From positions 244,543-308,542 of the forward strand of contig JALPQD010000627.1 of NCBI GenBank assembly GCA_023101885.1: DNA of 64,000 nt, read 5' to 3'. This DNA comes from Typhlomys cinereus. Lineage: Eukaryota; Chordata; Mammalia; Rodentia; Platacanthomyidae. Positions 1-11,308 of the stretch are shown piece by piece. The notes below the pieces were generated by a model. That model was given only the letters and a program-made list of their open reading frames with translations, had not been told where the DNA came from and ran no database searches. Both the position numbers and the translations under genes were made by a program. The first letter of the stretch is position 1. Each line of letters opens with the position of its first letter.

Positions 1-966
1 TTTTATAGATTTGGCTTGGTCCTCTGAACTAGACACAGTGATTCTAAAGTGGAATGGATGTTTACTTTAGTGGTAAAGGAGCACAAACTTCTATATGTTT
101 CAAACCTTATCATAGGTAGAGATAAGGAATTCCTATCAGTGATGATCTTTCTATGTTAAGTTGTCCCATTTCATACACAATTGGCTCTTCTTATTGCTCA
201 ATACTGCTGATTTCAGACATAGAACTAATGCAGAGGCTACAATATTATCTAAAGTTAACAAATAGTCCATGATTTAAATTAGAGTTATGTCCCTCTTGAA
301 AAACCAATGGAAACTGAAAATATAAAAAGCCAAAATTGCATTTCATACACCAGCTATACCACAGAATCTATTGTCACTGACCCTTATGAAGGTACGAATG
401 CTTGAGAAATCTTATTTTATGTCCAGTATAGTCAGAAAGCATAAGAACATTGTACCATACATCACTAGCCTGGAAGACTTAAAGTGCAAAGTTTGAAACA
501 TGGCTTATGAGACTCTATGCTACGTTTTCACCACCTAAATTCTAAAAATGTGAAAAGCAAGTAATCATAAGTTAGATTTTGTACTTTGAATGCAAGGTTC
601 CCCCTAAATTCATATATTTGAACACTGGATCTCTGGCTCTTGGTGTTAATTTGGAAGGTTGTAAAACTTTTAGAAGATTGAGTATTTTTAGATTGAATGG
701 ATCACTGTGGCTGAGTGTGGAGTCTTTACAGTCTCCTCTCAATCCCTTCTCCCTCTCTGCTTCTGGAATGCAGTATGTTGCAACCAGGGTGCATCTTCCT
801 CCTGCCATCATTCTTGAAACAGTATGATGCACTGTATCTCTCTGGTAATATGAGTTAGATAAACTCTCCGTTTATCTGATTTGATGATTCAGTCTACTAT
901 AGTGGGTATGGTCAAATAATTATCCCAACTCCCCTGAAAATTATATAGTATAATCAGCCATAGAAC
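1..966. other. AT-rich sequence, no feature recognised
   Basis: No convincing gene or repeat was recognised here. Open frames near 572-832 exist on both strands over the same bases, lack any recognisable domain, and look like chance frames. Decayed repeats below my recognition limit may be present. Confidence 0.5.
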
Positions 967-981
967 AAAAACTAATATAAT

Positions 982-1032
982 TTTTTTAAAATTGTTTTTA
1001 TTATTTTTTCAATTGTGCACGTATGCATGTGT

Positions 1033-1078
<46 letters not shown>

Positions 1079-1289
1079 ACCATGGACGAATTCGGGAACC
1101 ACCATGGATGCCTCTACCTCCTCCTTGTTTACTCTGCCCCGGGATTCACAGGCTCCGCCCTACCAGGACCAGAAATGCAGGCCACCCCCGCTTCCACCCG
1201 GCGTCTATACGTGGGGTCTAGGATCCGAACTCAGGACCTTCCGCCTGCAAGGTAGAGGCTTAACCCCTGAGCCACCTCTCCAGCCCCAA
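982..1289 (-). repeat. Young tRNA-derived SINE with internal (TG/CA)n, copy 1
   Basis: On the minus strand the element starts with the family's 'ggggctggagaggtggctcag' head (pol III A-box like) and a 'gagttcggatcc' B-box like motif. A body ending 'gaattcgtccatggttctac' leads into a CA microsatellite and an AT-rich tail. It is flanked by a perfect 15-bp target-site duplication, 'aaaaactaatataat', at 967-981 and 1290-1304. The structure is that of an L1-mobilised, tRNA-derived SINE with a T+ type tail; the family name is not certain. The intact duplication and near-consensus body indicate a fairly recent insertion. Short open frames through the (TG)n tract are artefacts of the repeat. Confidence 0.93.
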
Positions 1290-1561
1290 AAAAACTAATA
1301 TAATATTATAAGTTACTTATTTTAAATTTGTGAAACACTTTTAAACCTAAAAACCTGACAAAGAAAAATTAGCAATTCTAATAAAATGAAATGTGAGAAC
1401 ATTTAGATATAAATACAAATTGCTGACAAAAATATTAGGATTATATCTGACAAGTGCTAATGCCTTTAATTTGCAGAAGAAATTCACATGTAAATACAAG
1501 CATAAATATGATTTCATAAATTTATTTTGGTAAATTAGAAAAAAATCAACTTAAAAATTAT

Positions 1562-1777
1562 TGTGTGGGGGCATATATGTGGGTGTCTACATGCCATACT
1601 ACACATGCTTAGGTTAGAGGACCACTAGCTTCCCCACATGGATGTCACAGTCTCTCTTGCTCTCAAAATACCATATCTGGCATTTTGTGTGGGCTTTTAG
1701 AATTGAACCCAAGTTGGGCTTGTATACCATGTGTTTTTCACCACTGAGCTATCTCCTCCTCACCTCAATGCCATTTT
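1562..1777 (-). repeat. Decayed B4/RSINE-like SINE fragment
   Basis: The plus strand shows the reverse of a rodent SINE: a stretch resembling 'gggcttttagaattgaaccc' followed by a stretch ending 'ccactgagctatctcctcc'. These correspond to the complement of a B-box region and of the 'ggagagatggctcagtgg' type head. Divergence is high and no target duplication was seen. Assignment to B4/RSINE rather than another tRNA- or ID-related SINE is tentative. Confidence 0.5.
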
Positions 1778-2436
1778 AAAGAAAAACTATTTCTTTCATT
1801 AACCTAATAGATAATACTGCAAAAAAAATTGCCAGGATTTTAAAAATCATGATAAGAGAAAGATTACTCTTTTATAATATATAGAGTAACATTAGAGTAT
1901 GCAATTTAAGTACAGCACTTAAAAACTTACTAATCAAATATAGGGCTATATATAGTAGATTGCATGAATAATAAATTGCCTCATGCCATAATTTTCACTA
2001 AACTGTGGGAGCATGAATGCATACTCAATGAATTAATAGAATTAGATCCCATCAAAGATAAGAATTGAGAGAAGACCCTTCCCACAAACCACTCCATCCT
2101 CTTCCAATCTTTCCCTTCTCAGTATCTCCCAAATTCTATTCTCTAAACTTGTAACATCAGTGTTTTTTTTTACTTTTTATGTACTGTAAAAGGAAGAAAT
2201 ATAAATATCACTGACAATAATTAAGATTAAAAAAATTCCTCACCTAGAGGAGATATATATAGATCAACAAACTACTGCTAAACTTAGGAAAGTTTGGACA
2301 TATAATTCATACATTTGTTTAGGTCACAATTTCCTCCTTCATGGTTTCTGGAGCCTTTGTAAGGGAGAAGAAGCTTGTAGAAACAAGTAAAAATACATTG
2401 AAGGTTTCCTTACCATAGTATCATAGTTAGATACAG
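1778..2436. other. AT-rich sequence, no feature recognised
   Basis: Non-coding, AT-rich sequence with no recognised repeat or gene. Confidence 0.4.
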
Positions 2437-2825
2437 GTGTCAACTTCATGGTTAAGTGTTCATGCTTTGTGCACATTTGCAAAGAACTAGTGGAGTTAAG
2501 TCCAAAATGAACCTGCAGGAGATTGTCTAGTTGATGGAGAAGACCCAACTTATAGTGGGCAAGGTTAGGCCCTGGACAGGTAAATAAAATACATGAAGCT
2601 GGTTGAGAAAGTTAGCATGTTGTATATACTTGGCCAGACATGCTAAAGATTGTACCTCTCTCAGTCATTATGTGGATATGGTGTGGCCAGTTCCCTCGAT
2701 CCTTGGTGTTGCAGAGTTGCCAAGCTGGACTAAGAACTGTAAGCAGACTACTATTAAGAAAATAAACACCTCATTCCCTTAAGCAGTTTTGTCATGATTT
2801 CACCAGCAACCATTAAGGCTAACTG
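2437..2825 (+). repeat. Medium-length rodent repeat (TG...CA type), copy a
   Basis: The unit starts 'tgtcaacttcatggttaagt', passes through 'gttgccaagctggactaaga' and ends in a segment like 'aaataaacacctcattccct' and 'gtcatgatttcaccagcaac'. The same order of blocks is seen in reverse at 8500-8926 and 31905-32400 and, less clearly, elsewhere in the window. The arrangement resembles common rodent repeats that run from 'tgtcaacttgacac' to a tail with 'aataaacc'. It could be an LTR-like or a non-autonomous DNA element; I cannot assign a family name. Confidence 0.6.
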
Positions 2826-2964
2826 CTAGGTTTCCCGAGTGGCTATTTACTTCCTGGTCTACTACCATGTTAACAACCTATGCCACATACTCCTAAAGGT
2901 CTTGTTACTGGAATATATCAAAAAGATAGTATTCATGTTCTTGTGCATCCTGGATACTTTTTAT

Positions 2965-3050
2965 ATCACCCAAGTTTGCCTTAAAATTGTGATTGGAACT
3001 CCTTTCTCAATCTCCTAAATGCTGGGAATGTAATCATATTCCTTTTCCCC
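2965..3050 (-). repeat. B1-like (7SL-derived) SINE fragment
   Basis: The stretch 'gaactcctttctcaatctcc' followed by 'taaatgctgggaatgtaatc' matches the reverse complement of the B1/Alu region around 'gatcctcctgcctctacctcc...tgctgggatta'. It is short, diverged and has no visible tail or target duplication. Confidence 0.45.
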
Positions 3051-3119
3051 TGGAGTTGTGTGGCATTAACCCAGGAAAAGTGTTCACACAGTACCTCACA
3101 CAATACCTGGACAATTTAC

Positions 3120-3140
3120 TATATATATATATATATATAT
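3120..3140. repeat. (AT)n microsatellite
   Basis: About ten alternating TA units follow 'acaatttac'. Confidence 0.9.
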
Positions 3141-3289
3141 CACATTTACTGCAAACATAAGTAAGTATCTAGAGTAGGCAATAATTAAAATAAATTGGGT
3201 AAACTGATTCATTTTATTATATTTCTGAATAACTCATAGAGTCTATTGATAGAAATAGACCATAAAGAAAGATATTAAAAATACAAATT

Positions 3290-3518
3290 GGGGCTGGAGA
3301 GGTGGCTCAGGGGTTAAGCCTCTGCCTTGCAGACAGAAGGCCCTGAGTTCAGATCCTAGACCCCACGTACAGACGCCAGGCGAAAGCAGGGGCAGCCTGC
3401 GTTTCTGGTCCTGGTAGGGCGGAGCCTGTGAATCCCAAGGCAGTATAAATGAAGAGATGGAGGTGGTCCATGGTGGTTCCCAAATTTGCCCGTGGTTCTA
3501 CATACATACACACAAACA

Positions 3519-3568
<50 letters not shown>

Positions 3569-3592
3569 CACAATTGAATAAATAAAAAAAAA
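3290..3592 (+). repeat. Young tRNA-derived SINE with internal (CA)n, copy 2
   Basis: The plus-strand element starts 'ggggctggagaggtggctca', has a degenerate B box, and carries about 29 CA-type dinucleotides before 'tgcacaattgaataaataaa' and a terminal A run. The AATAAA-bearing tail is intact. Only a short 'aaattg' is shared by the flanks (about 3285-3290 and 3589-3594), so the target duplication is unclear. An L1 3'UTR fragment starts about 25 bp downstream. Confidence 0.9.
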
Positions 3593-3616
3593 TTGATATT
3601 ATTTTGCAATTCACCA

Positions 3617-4068
3617 TTTGCAAAAGGATGGGAGGAGCAATGATTTGTAAGATACTCCACACAAGTTAGGGCCAAAGCAATCAATATTGGATATTGCATG
3701 CCCTGTGCAATGTCCAACACATTATTGACCTCATAAAGTTTAGCATCTGCTATAGGCACCAAGATCCTTGGAGACAAGTGATTGACAGCCACAGTAGTGT
3801 TCCTATGCCTAAGGGGAACACAGGAAAGGGTTCAGGGAAATAAAACTGGGTCCTTGTATGTCATCGGAGAGGAGGGCCTAGAGGAGAGTCTAGCATGCAC
3901 ATTAAAGGACTCTCTGGGGATTGGGGGGGAGGCACGGGGGGATGGTAAGGGAGGGGTCAGGGGAGGGGGAGCAGGGGATTCAGGGGGAGGAGAAGGGAAG
4001 GAGGGAAGTGGTGTACCTATTAAGTTTGTATGAGCAGAAATAATAATAAAAAAATGTTTAAAAAAAAG
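3617..4068 (+). mobile_element. 5'-truncated L1 3'UTR (L1-H)
   Basis: Sense-strand L1 3'UTR sequence starts at 'caaaaggatgggaggagcaa' and runs through the purine-rich tract (about 3920-4010) to 'cctattaagtttgtatgagc' and an A-rich tail. The same blocks in the same order occur in the 3'UTRs of the larger L1 copies at 16.5, 39.2, 56.0 and 62.4 kb. No ORF2 sequence is present. The frame at 3782-4033 is a chance frame through the purine tract. Confidence 0.88.
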
Positions 4069-6067
4069 AGTTACTTGTCTAAATCCTAAGCAAGCTTGTA
4101 AGAGATATCACATATGATGTGCGAGCACTCAACACTCAGTTAATGGGTCCATTCTCTAGCCAGATAAATAGGATGGAAAGAGGTGATTCAATACTTTGGG
4201 ATTTGGCATATAAGATTGTTGACAAGGAAGAATTTATGTTTCTCTCTCAGAAGTCCAGTGGATATGGTGTATGGTGTTCTCTTGTTCTTGCCATGCTGAG
4301 ACATAAGACTCTTAACCTGATTAATCACTTCATTCTCTTAAATCCTTTTGTTCCTTCATTCATAAAGCAATTGGAAGATGAAACTGCAAAATTCCCCAAT
4401 TCTGATATAAAATAAATATTTGATTATTTTTCTGTCACTTTTTTGGTTTCTTGTAGATTTAGGAAGTGAAAGATAAATAAAGTACAACATTTTGAAGGAG
4501 GTAGTTAAATGAATAGTGCATAAGCTCTAAGCTGCAAATAGATTTTATGAATGATAAAGGAGGAACAAGTGTATTAGATGTAAAATATAGGGCTTCAAAC
4601 ACAAAATATCTCAGAATCACTTTTGAGGCATATCTTCCTTGATTTCTGATCATCTGATGTCATTTTAAAATACAGTAAACATTCCATTTATTTAGAATTG
4701 TCCAACTCAAAGAAAATTATCAGTCCTTTATATTACATGGATATAAAACTCAGTCACGCAAAGTTCCTTTTCTTACACAAATAATTCCACTTCTTTTAAA
4801 TATCAGTGCTATTGAAAAAGCCCCTTACCTGTCTCTAGATTCCCATCCTTTTTGTTTAGTAACTCTAAGGTTTACTTATTTTAACTTTTTCTGTAGGCAA
4901 AGAAATTTTTGCTTTGCTTTTTGCTTTCAAAGTACCTTACAAATCAGTACTATAGAGCTTTTTTCAGGGATGTAAATTTTTAACAGCCCTCTATTGTTTT
5001 GGGAGCCACATAAGGCAGAACTCTATGTTTTGTTAATTTACACATCTTCTGTGGTGACAAGTGTTTCTGGCATGAGTGAGTTACTTTGTAATGTGCTGAG
5101 CAAGTGGGAAGACTGGCTAAGTGATTCTTATTTTTGGAAGATGTTTGTTTGTTTGTTTGTTTATTTGGAAGATGTTTTCTTAATTTGATTATTTGACATA
5201 AGTATTTAAAGGAGCACATGCACTTCATATATTTTTGGACAAGAAATGCCTATGTATTTTAGAAAAAATTAATATGGAGACACATTCAATGATCTAAAGT
5301 AGATGGAAATGTCTAAGAGAATCACCTACTCTCCTCAGCATGGGCTGCTTAACATACAGCTGTATATGAAAAAGTAGAAATCATCCTTTAAAATTTCAGA
5401 AACAGTTTTTATAGTCAAAATTTCCAAAATTTAGGCGACAAGAGAGAAAAGAAAAAATTTAGTACAAAATCATAGTCATTCATTGGGCTTTTCAGGGAGA
5501 TTTTATTTTAATATAGCAGACATATGAAAATACTAATGATCAATTAAACAAAAATATGCTTTGGAGAGAAGCCCAAAATGTGAATTCAAAAGTTTCCCCT
5601 CAATATAAGTGACAAAATGGAACCAAATTCTAAAATTTAGCCTGAAGTGCAGTCAGCATTTCACACTTCCTAATAATTATAGCACTTATTATGTTCAGTT
5701 TATAATTTTTACAAATAGAGTCTTTTCATCCTGAATATGACAGAACATTCTATCAAAAGAATACTACAAACTGTTCTGTTAAGTTTACAGTTTTCTGATG
5801 AGAAAATGATTTGTTTACTTTTTCTCTGAACCCTGTGTTCCTGTACAAACATTTTAGAGTACATTCAAGGAAAAATTAAATTTCAAAAAATATTTGAAGC
5901 TGTGGTCAAAAAGCAAAATAAAAAAATTAAGATGCAAACATTTGCATTTAAAGTGTCACAGAGATTATAGAAGCTTATATTAGCTCACTTAATTAAAGGG
6001 TTTATATCAAGCTATTTGAATAAAGAAGTCATTTAAAAAATAATAATCAAACAAGGATTTAGAAGAT
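4069..6067. other. AT-rich sequence, no feature recognised
   Basis: Roughly 2 kb without recognised repeats or genes. The frame at 4119-4415 (98 codons) has no recognisable domain and no supporting splice or promoter signals that I can see. A short (TTTG)n run lies near 5144-5162. Confidence 0.45.
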
Positions 6068-6520
6068 AGTGGAGGAGATAGGCATTTGCTTGTAGACCTG
6101 GTGTAATGGTTACTCTTAACTATTGCTGTGAGAGAGTAGGTCAATCAACTTAAGGGAGAAAGGGAGGTTTATTCAGCTTACGGTTCCAGAGGGAAGGTAC
6201 AGTCTCTCAAAGCAGAGGTGGCATGGCTAGCTGGCCAAAGCTGGAGGAGGCTAAGTCACCGCAGACATCTTGGAAGCTGAGAGCTGCAGACTGCTTGCAG
6301 CAAAGGTTGACTTCTCCTGGAGGTAGGGTGGGACTAATCCACCTCAAGGCCCACCCCTTGTGACTGCCTTCCTCCAGCAAGGCTCCACCTCTCAAGGTGC
6401 CATGACCTTGCCAAACACATGAGACTGTGGGGGACACATTTCAAGCCAAGACACCTGGTAATCTGAGTTTGATTCCCAGAAACCCGCATTGTAGAAGGAA
6501 AGAATTGACTTGTTAATATG
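6068..6520 (+). repeat. Old SINE split by a later insertion
   Basis: A tRNA-type SINE head-like stretch at 6068-6103 ('ggaggagataggcatttgct') and a continuation at about 6455-6520 ('gtaatctgagtttgattccc', B-box like) would join into one decayed SINE if the 6104-6450 repeat were removed. The flanks of the inserted element share 'acctggt' (near 6098-6104 and 6450-6456). The SINE is too decayed to assign to a subfamily. Confidence 0.45.
6104..6450 (-). repeat. Medium-length rodent repeat, inserted in an old SINE (copy b)
   Basis: The plus strand reads from 'attgctgtgagagagtaggt' through 'gaggtttattcagcttacgg' and 'gtagggtgggactaatccac' to 'acacatttcaagccaagaca'. This matches the copy at 43108-43418 block by block. 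Both resemble the reverse complement of the 2437-2825 type of repeat, but may be a separate subfamily. A short 'acctggt' flank duplication is visible. Frames on the minus strand across 6207-6678 run through non-coding repeat. Confidence 0.6.
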
Positions 6521-6600
6521 TGTATCCCACATAGGGGGACACAGAGCACTGACAATAACAGAAACTGGACAAAACAATTTCCAATGAAAACTATAAAAAA

Positions 6601-6851
6601 GGGCCACACAGATATCTCAGTGGTTAAGCCTCTGCCTCCCAAGCATAAGGTTTTGAGTTTGCATCCCAGGTCCCACATAAAAATGCTAGGAAGAAACAGT
6701 GGCTGCCTGTACTTCTGGTCCTAGGAGGGAGAGCCTGAGAAACTCCAAAGCAAATCAAAGAGGAGGTAGAGCAATACAGAGTGATTCCTGAAGTCATCCT
6801 TCGACCCCTACAAGCACACGAACAAGAGACACACAAACACACACATTTTAT
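6601..6851 (+). repeat. Older SINE of the same tRNA-derived lineage
   Basis: A diverged head ('gatatctcagtggttaagcc'), a B-box like 'gagtttgcatccc', 'tgtacttctggtcctaggag' and a CA-rich end show that this is an older relative of the young SINE family. Its 3' half reads 'gtgattcctgaagtcatcct' where young copies have 'gttcccgaattcgtccgtgg'. A perfect 10-bp flank duplication, 'actataaaaa', is present at 6590-6599 and 6857-6866. Confidence 0.8.
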
Positions 6852-6867
6852 AAAAGACTATAAAAAC

Positions 6868-8245
6868 AGAGGTGATATTATGATCTTTAAAAAATGTGAT
6901 GAGATGTCTTTAGTATGTGTAAATCCTACATAGATATTTGGGAATATCTCCGAAATTCAGATTATTTCTTCATATGAATATGTTGTTCCTTCTTTAGTAT
7001 TCCAAGAACCTTTTACTGAGAATATTAATGATTAAAGACCAAAATTAGACAGCTGAGAATAATACTTTATATTCCATTAAAATTTTGAGTCAGCAAATGA
7101 AAGCTTGCTTGATGTTCGATTCTGCTCAATTTCACATGTTGCAAAACAAACACATCTGGTTTCTAAATGTTTTCTCTGTAATATTTTTAAGCAGCCAATG
7201 ATCTTCTCCTTGTAATGATCTCATTCAGCACTTCTAACAAAGTAATTTCAGGTTTCTTTGACATGCTGCTTTTTCTTATTTCTTTTGGTTTTTGCCTGGT
7301 GATTTGAATTATATTTTCCAGCTGAATTGATACTGTTGCTTTAAGGTTGATGGCCAGTAGCATTTTAAATCTACCTATATTTAGTTCATAAACAAAATGA
7401 GCTTACTGTTGTTAGTATAAACCCTATATTAAGAGGTTCAAACAATATAGAATTTTTGACATGCTTTATAGAATTTATATAGAAGCTATATTCACACAGA
7501 GCTTTCACTGAGATTTTTGGATGTATTACTTTGATAAGTAAGGAATTTTTATAAAATAAAACAGATTTTGTATAAATTTCCATAATTTTTTCCTGGAAAT
7601 TATAATCATCAATTCCTGCTATTTTGCTGTATGGGATCCATATATGCATGAAGATGAATGAAAAATGGTTATTTTTCAAGGTAGGTTGATAGTAATGGAG
7701 GTAATTACATATTAAATCTGACTACAATAAGTATGTTCTGCTATGGTACATTGAAAATGGGAGATTAATATATACTCTTTCCAAGGTAATGTGAGAAAGG
7801 TCCTTAGAGATGTTGATGATGACCTTTTAAACTTGATTTCAAGGATAAGCTTACATACCATCTGCAGATATTTCATAAACCAGGAGTAGCTTTGAACTTG
7901 TTCATAACTTCATTCCAGAGATTATAACATTCACCGACAATACAATATTCAGTATGAATACACTGCATTCATTACAATAGTGCCCAGCATTAAGTGTAAT
8001 TACCCAGTCATTACATTCTATAATCTTCAGGACTAAAGAAGCGATGGATGGCCTTTGGTATAATGATATGGGTAACAGTCAATAAGACAGAAAAGGAGGT
8101 TTCAGTTTAGATTGTGAATGTTTTAATGATGCCTCAAGTTCAAATTGACCTTAAAATTAATTTACGTATTATAATACCATTAAGAGAGTAATAAAAATTT
8201 AAATATCCAGGTATTGACAAGTGGCAAATTAAAAGATACATTTAA
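6868..8245. other. AT-rich sequence, no feature recognised
   Basis: No gene or repeat recognised. The 97-codon minus-strand frame at 7386-7679 has no recognisable domain. Confidence 0.45.
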
Positions 8246-8400
8246 AAACCAGATGCTGGGCTGGGTAGATGTCTAGTGTATAAGGTATTTGCTATGTAGG
8301 CCAGAAGATGGGAGTTCAGATAACCAGACTCCACTTAAAATATCAGAAATAGAGTTACAGCTACTTATAGCACCAGATTCAGAAGCCAGATAACAGGAAT
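8246..8400 (+). repeat. Decayed SINE fragment
   Basis: The stretch beginning 'gctgggctgggtagatgtct' and continuing to 'gaagatgggagttcagataa' has the head and B-box layout of the tRNA-derived SINEs in this window, strongly diverged. Its CA-rich 3' end may lie beyond the repeat at 8500-8926, near 8970-9120, which would mean it was split by that insertion. Confidence 0.4.
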
Positions 8401-8499
8401 CTCTGGAATAAGCTGGTTCACCAGAAAAGCCATATTGGAGGCTTCTTGGTTTGATCAGAGTTCTTTTTTCTCAAGAATAATGTGGAAGAGTATTCAAGG

Positions 8500-8926
8500 A
8501 TGACATCTGTTGCAGTTCGCCTGGATGATTGCTGATAAATGACCATCAAATGGCTTAAGGGAACAAGAGTTATTTCTCTCTTCCAATTCCTGGTTACAGT
8601 TCTTAGTCTAGCTTGACGGGAGACCACGCACCAACATCAGGCCCGAGGGAACTGGCCATCACCACATAACAGCTGAGAGATAGACAATCCTTACTTGCCA
8701 AACCAGCATGTCTGGCCAAATGAACAAAAGGATGCTGACTCTCTCAATCAGCTTTCTGTGATTTATTCCAGGGCCTAATTCCATTCACCATAGGCTGGGT
8801 CTTCCCCATCAACTAGACAATCTCTCGCAAGTTTGCTTTGAGCCTAACTCAATCATTAATTCTCTACAAATGTGCCCAGAGCTCAAACCCTCAGCAGTCA
8901 AGTTGACACCTGTGCTTAACTATGAC
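8500..8926 (-). repeat. Medium-length rodent repeat, copy c
   Basis: Reverse orientation of the 2437-2825 unit. The plus strand reads 'agttcttagtctagcttgac', 'ccagcatgtctggccaaatg', 'aggctgggtcttccccatca', then 'gtcaagttgacacctgtgct', in exactly the reverse block order. No coding potential is seen and no clear target duplication was found. Confidence 0.6.
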
Positions 8927-9014
8927 AACTCCTAATACCAAACTAAGGTTCTGTGAGCTCTTGTGATAAACATTCATACACACTCATGTAGCTCCACACA
9001 TGGAAACAGGCACA

Positions 9015-9110
9015 CATATTCTCTCTCTTTCTCTCTGACTCTGTCTATCTCTGTCTCTCTATCTCTCTGTCTCTCTCTCTCTCTCTGGCTCTCTCACTCA
9101 CACACATGCA
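9015..9110. repeat. (CT)n-rich low-complexity tract
   Basis: Imperfect CT/GT repeats ('ctctctctttctctctgact' and similar) followed by a short CA run. The open frame across it is a product of the repeat. Confidence 0.85.
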
Positions 9111-9149
9111 CACCAACATACATGGATCATGAGTGCACAAGCGAGTGAC

Positions 9150-9590
9150 AAGAAGTATGAAATCATGGTTTTAAAACCTTCCTCTTCCTGTCTTTTTAAC
9201 ACTAAATTCAATACTGGTACAGGTTTTCTTATTCATAAAAATGTCATAGTACATAGTCTCAGACATGTTGAAGAATATAGAAGAAAGACATTTTAATAGG
9301 GTATGTATTTGTTGATAGAACTAGAGCTGAAGCCATTTGTTGATGTTGGCAAGAGGCTAAAGTTAGAGCATACTAAAAGTTTAATTTATGGCTTCTACTT
9401 CCTTGTGCTCTGGGAAAAAAGATCTTGGATAAAGGCTTTGAAAACAAGCATTGCATTTAATTGCTTTTGCAAAGAAAATCTTTCATGTTGCTATCCATAA
9501 ATATTAATGAGTTATAAGAATAGAAAAATAAGATAATAGGTGGAGAAGCCTTAATCAGAATAACAATACATGAAAACCAATTGGATAATT
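9150..9590. other. AT-rich sequence, no feature recognised
   Basis: No gene or repeat recognised. Confidence 0.4.
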
Positions 9591-9959
9591 TCAAATTCCA
9601 GGACTGGTACCTTGCTCACCTCCTGGTGAAAACAACTATAATAGATGGATGCAGAACATAAAACAACTGCCTGAATACATCATGATAAAATCAAAGATGG
9701 ACTTCACTGGACAAGTGCTCATAAAACAAGCCTGTTGTGATGAGCTTTCCTTGCTGCTCTTCTTGACTTTCCTTTGGGGATATTTTCTTCTAAAACTTCC
9801 CACAGAAGTATTGAAATTGCCACTTTTACCCCCTGTGGTAGTCTTAGTTGCCAACTGGAAACCATTCAGGAAAGTCAGGGTGAAAGGCTTATGGACCTGC
9901 CTGTGGGGGATTGTCTTAATTACTTTAACTGATGTGGGGAGGTGACTTACACTGGCTGT

Positions 9960-10175
9960 AAGCCGGACCAGAGTTTCCATACAATGAAGAGATGTACATG
10001 TGTGCATCTGTCATTTTCTTCATTCTGACTGTGGTCACAATTTGACCCTGGTACTGTGACTCTCATGCGGTGATGGACTGTAACCTTGAATTGTGAGTCA
10101 AACACCTCTTTCTCTCATAAGTTCCTGTTACTAGGTTATTTTATCACAGCAACAATAAATATAACTGGAGCAGAT
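9960..10175 (+). repeat. Decayed medium-length repeat, 3' end (copy e)
   Basis: The stretch contains 'gatggactgtaaccttgaat', 'aacacctctttctctcataa' and 'tatcacagcaacaataaata'. This is the terminal block order of common rodent repeats with 'aataaacc...tcacagcaacag' ends, also hinted at 2750-2825 and 16340-16440. The upstream boundary is not resolved; sequence from about 9590 may belong to it. Confidence 0.45.
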
Positions 10176-10189
10176 AATGGCAGCAAGGA

Positions 10190-11305
10190 AATGGGGCTGT
10201 TGTTTTGACAAAATTGACCATGTGGCTTTTAAGCCTTTGGAACTGTTTTGCGGGAAGAGTTCAGAGGAGTTAGGAACTTTGAACTGGAAAATCTATTGAA
10301 TGCAGAAATCAGAACCTAATGGGTCGATTAGTTGGAAGGTGGGAAAAAAGTAATGTTGATCATGGAAGCGCACTTCATAAAGAGGGGGACATTGAGAGGG
10401 GGACAAGGATTGTGTTAGGAGCTTTTCATTTGATATTTTTTGCCAAAAGCCTGTGTCCTAAGAGCCTCTATGAAACTGAATTGGAAGAGGAGGGACTAGT
10501 CTATTTGGCAAAGGAAATTTCAGGACAGGAGAATATCCAGGATGATGTTGAAAAAAGCAGCTGTAAGTGCTGAGGAGACAGTGCCACTGAACACTGATCT
10601 GTGCTGCACTGGGACAAAAAAAGACATGCCTCGAAGGCAAAACTCCACTTCATGTAAGTTCGATTTTGTGGAAATTAAAGCACATTTAAGGAAATAAGGT
10701 CCATGGTGAAAACTTTTTCTGCTCTTCAGAAGTGACTGTCTTGGAGGGTTAGCACACACAAGCTGATTAGCTGTGGTCCTATCTGAAAGTGGAACTTGTT
10801 AACATCTTCCAGGTGGTGCAGATTATAAAAGTAAAACACGAAAATTGAGGTTGTCACTTGAGCCGAGACCAGATCTTGTGTGGAAGGTTTTGAATCCCTG
10901 AAAAGAGGACCTGAGAGGCAATTGTATTGATGCTGCAAAAGTCAGCCTAAAATCCAATACCAGAATTTTTAAAGTGCTAGGACCATTAGGCATTTGCTGA
11001 AGACACTGGCAGGCAGGGAGTTTAACCACCCGAAGCAAGAATCTGTGTGTGCTTTAGGCCACAGAGCTAGATGAGTGAAGTTATTCAAGGTTTTGGAACC
11101 AAGCTGATAACATTATGATCCTCAAATGTAGTGATGCTGCAGATTTGGGATTTGTGGTGCTGGCTTTTGGTTTTGCTTTGCATTTGATTACTTTCGTATG
11201 TGGATTCTTCCATTTTAAAATACAAATCACATTCTATGTCACTATGTTTTAGAACTGTGTAGCCTATTTTGGCTTTTCAGGAGCTCTGAGCTAAGATAGT
11301 TAAGG
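10190..11305. other. Sequence without recognised feature
   Basis: No gene or clear repeat recognised. Short frames on both strands (for example 10319-10573) overlap one another and lack domain signatures. Confidence 0.4.
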
Positions 11306-11308
11306 ATT

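Noticed and set aside
572..832. 86-codon minus and 82-codon plus frames over the same bases
   Set aside because: Overlapping frames on both strands, no domain, no start or splice context; chance frames.
1023..1298. Open frames with Cys-Val or Thr-His repeats and Pro-rich ends at SINE loci (also 12356-12652, 15059-15359, 26304-26555, 27113-27431 and 33009-33330)
   Set aside because: Products of (TG)n/(CA)n tracts and the shared SINE body; they repeat with the SINE and have no gene context.
3290..3330. tRNA gene suggested by A-box and B-box like motifs
   Set aside because: The motifs belong to the head of a tRNA-derived SINE; there is no cloverleaf with a proper anticodon arm and acceptor stem.
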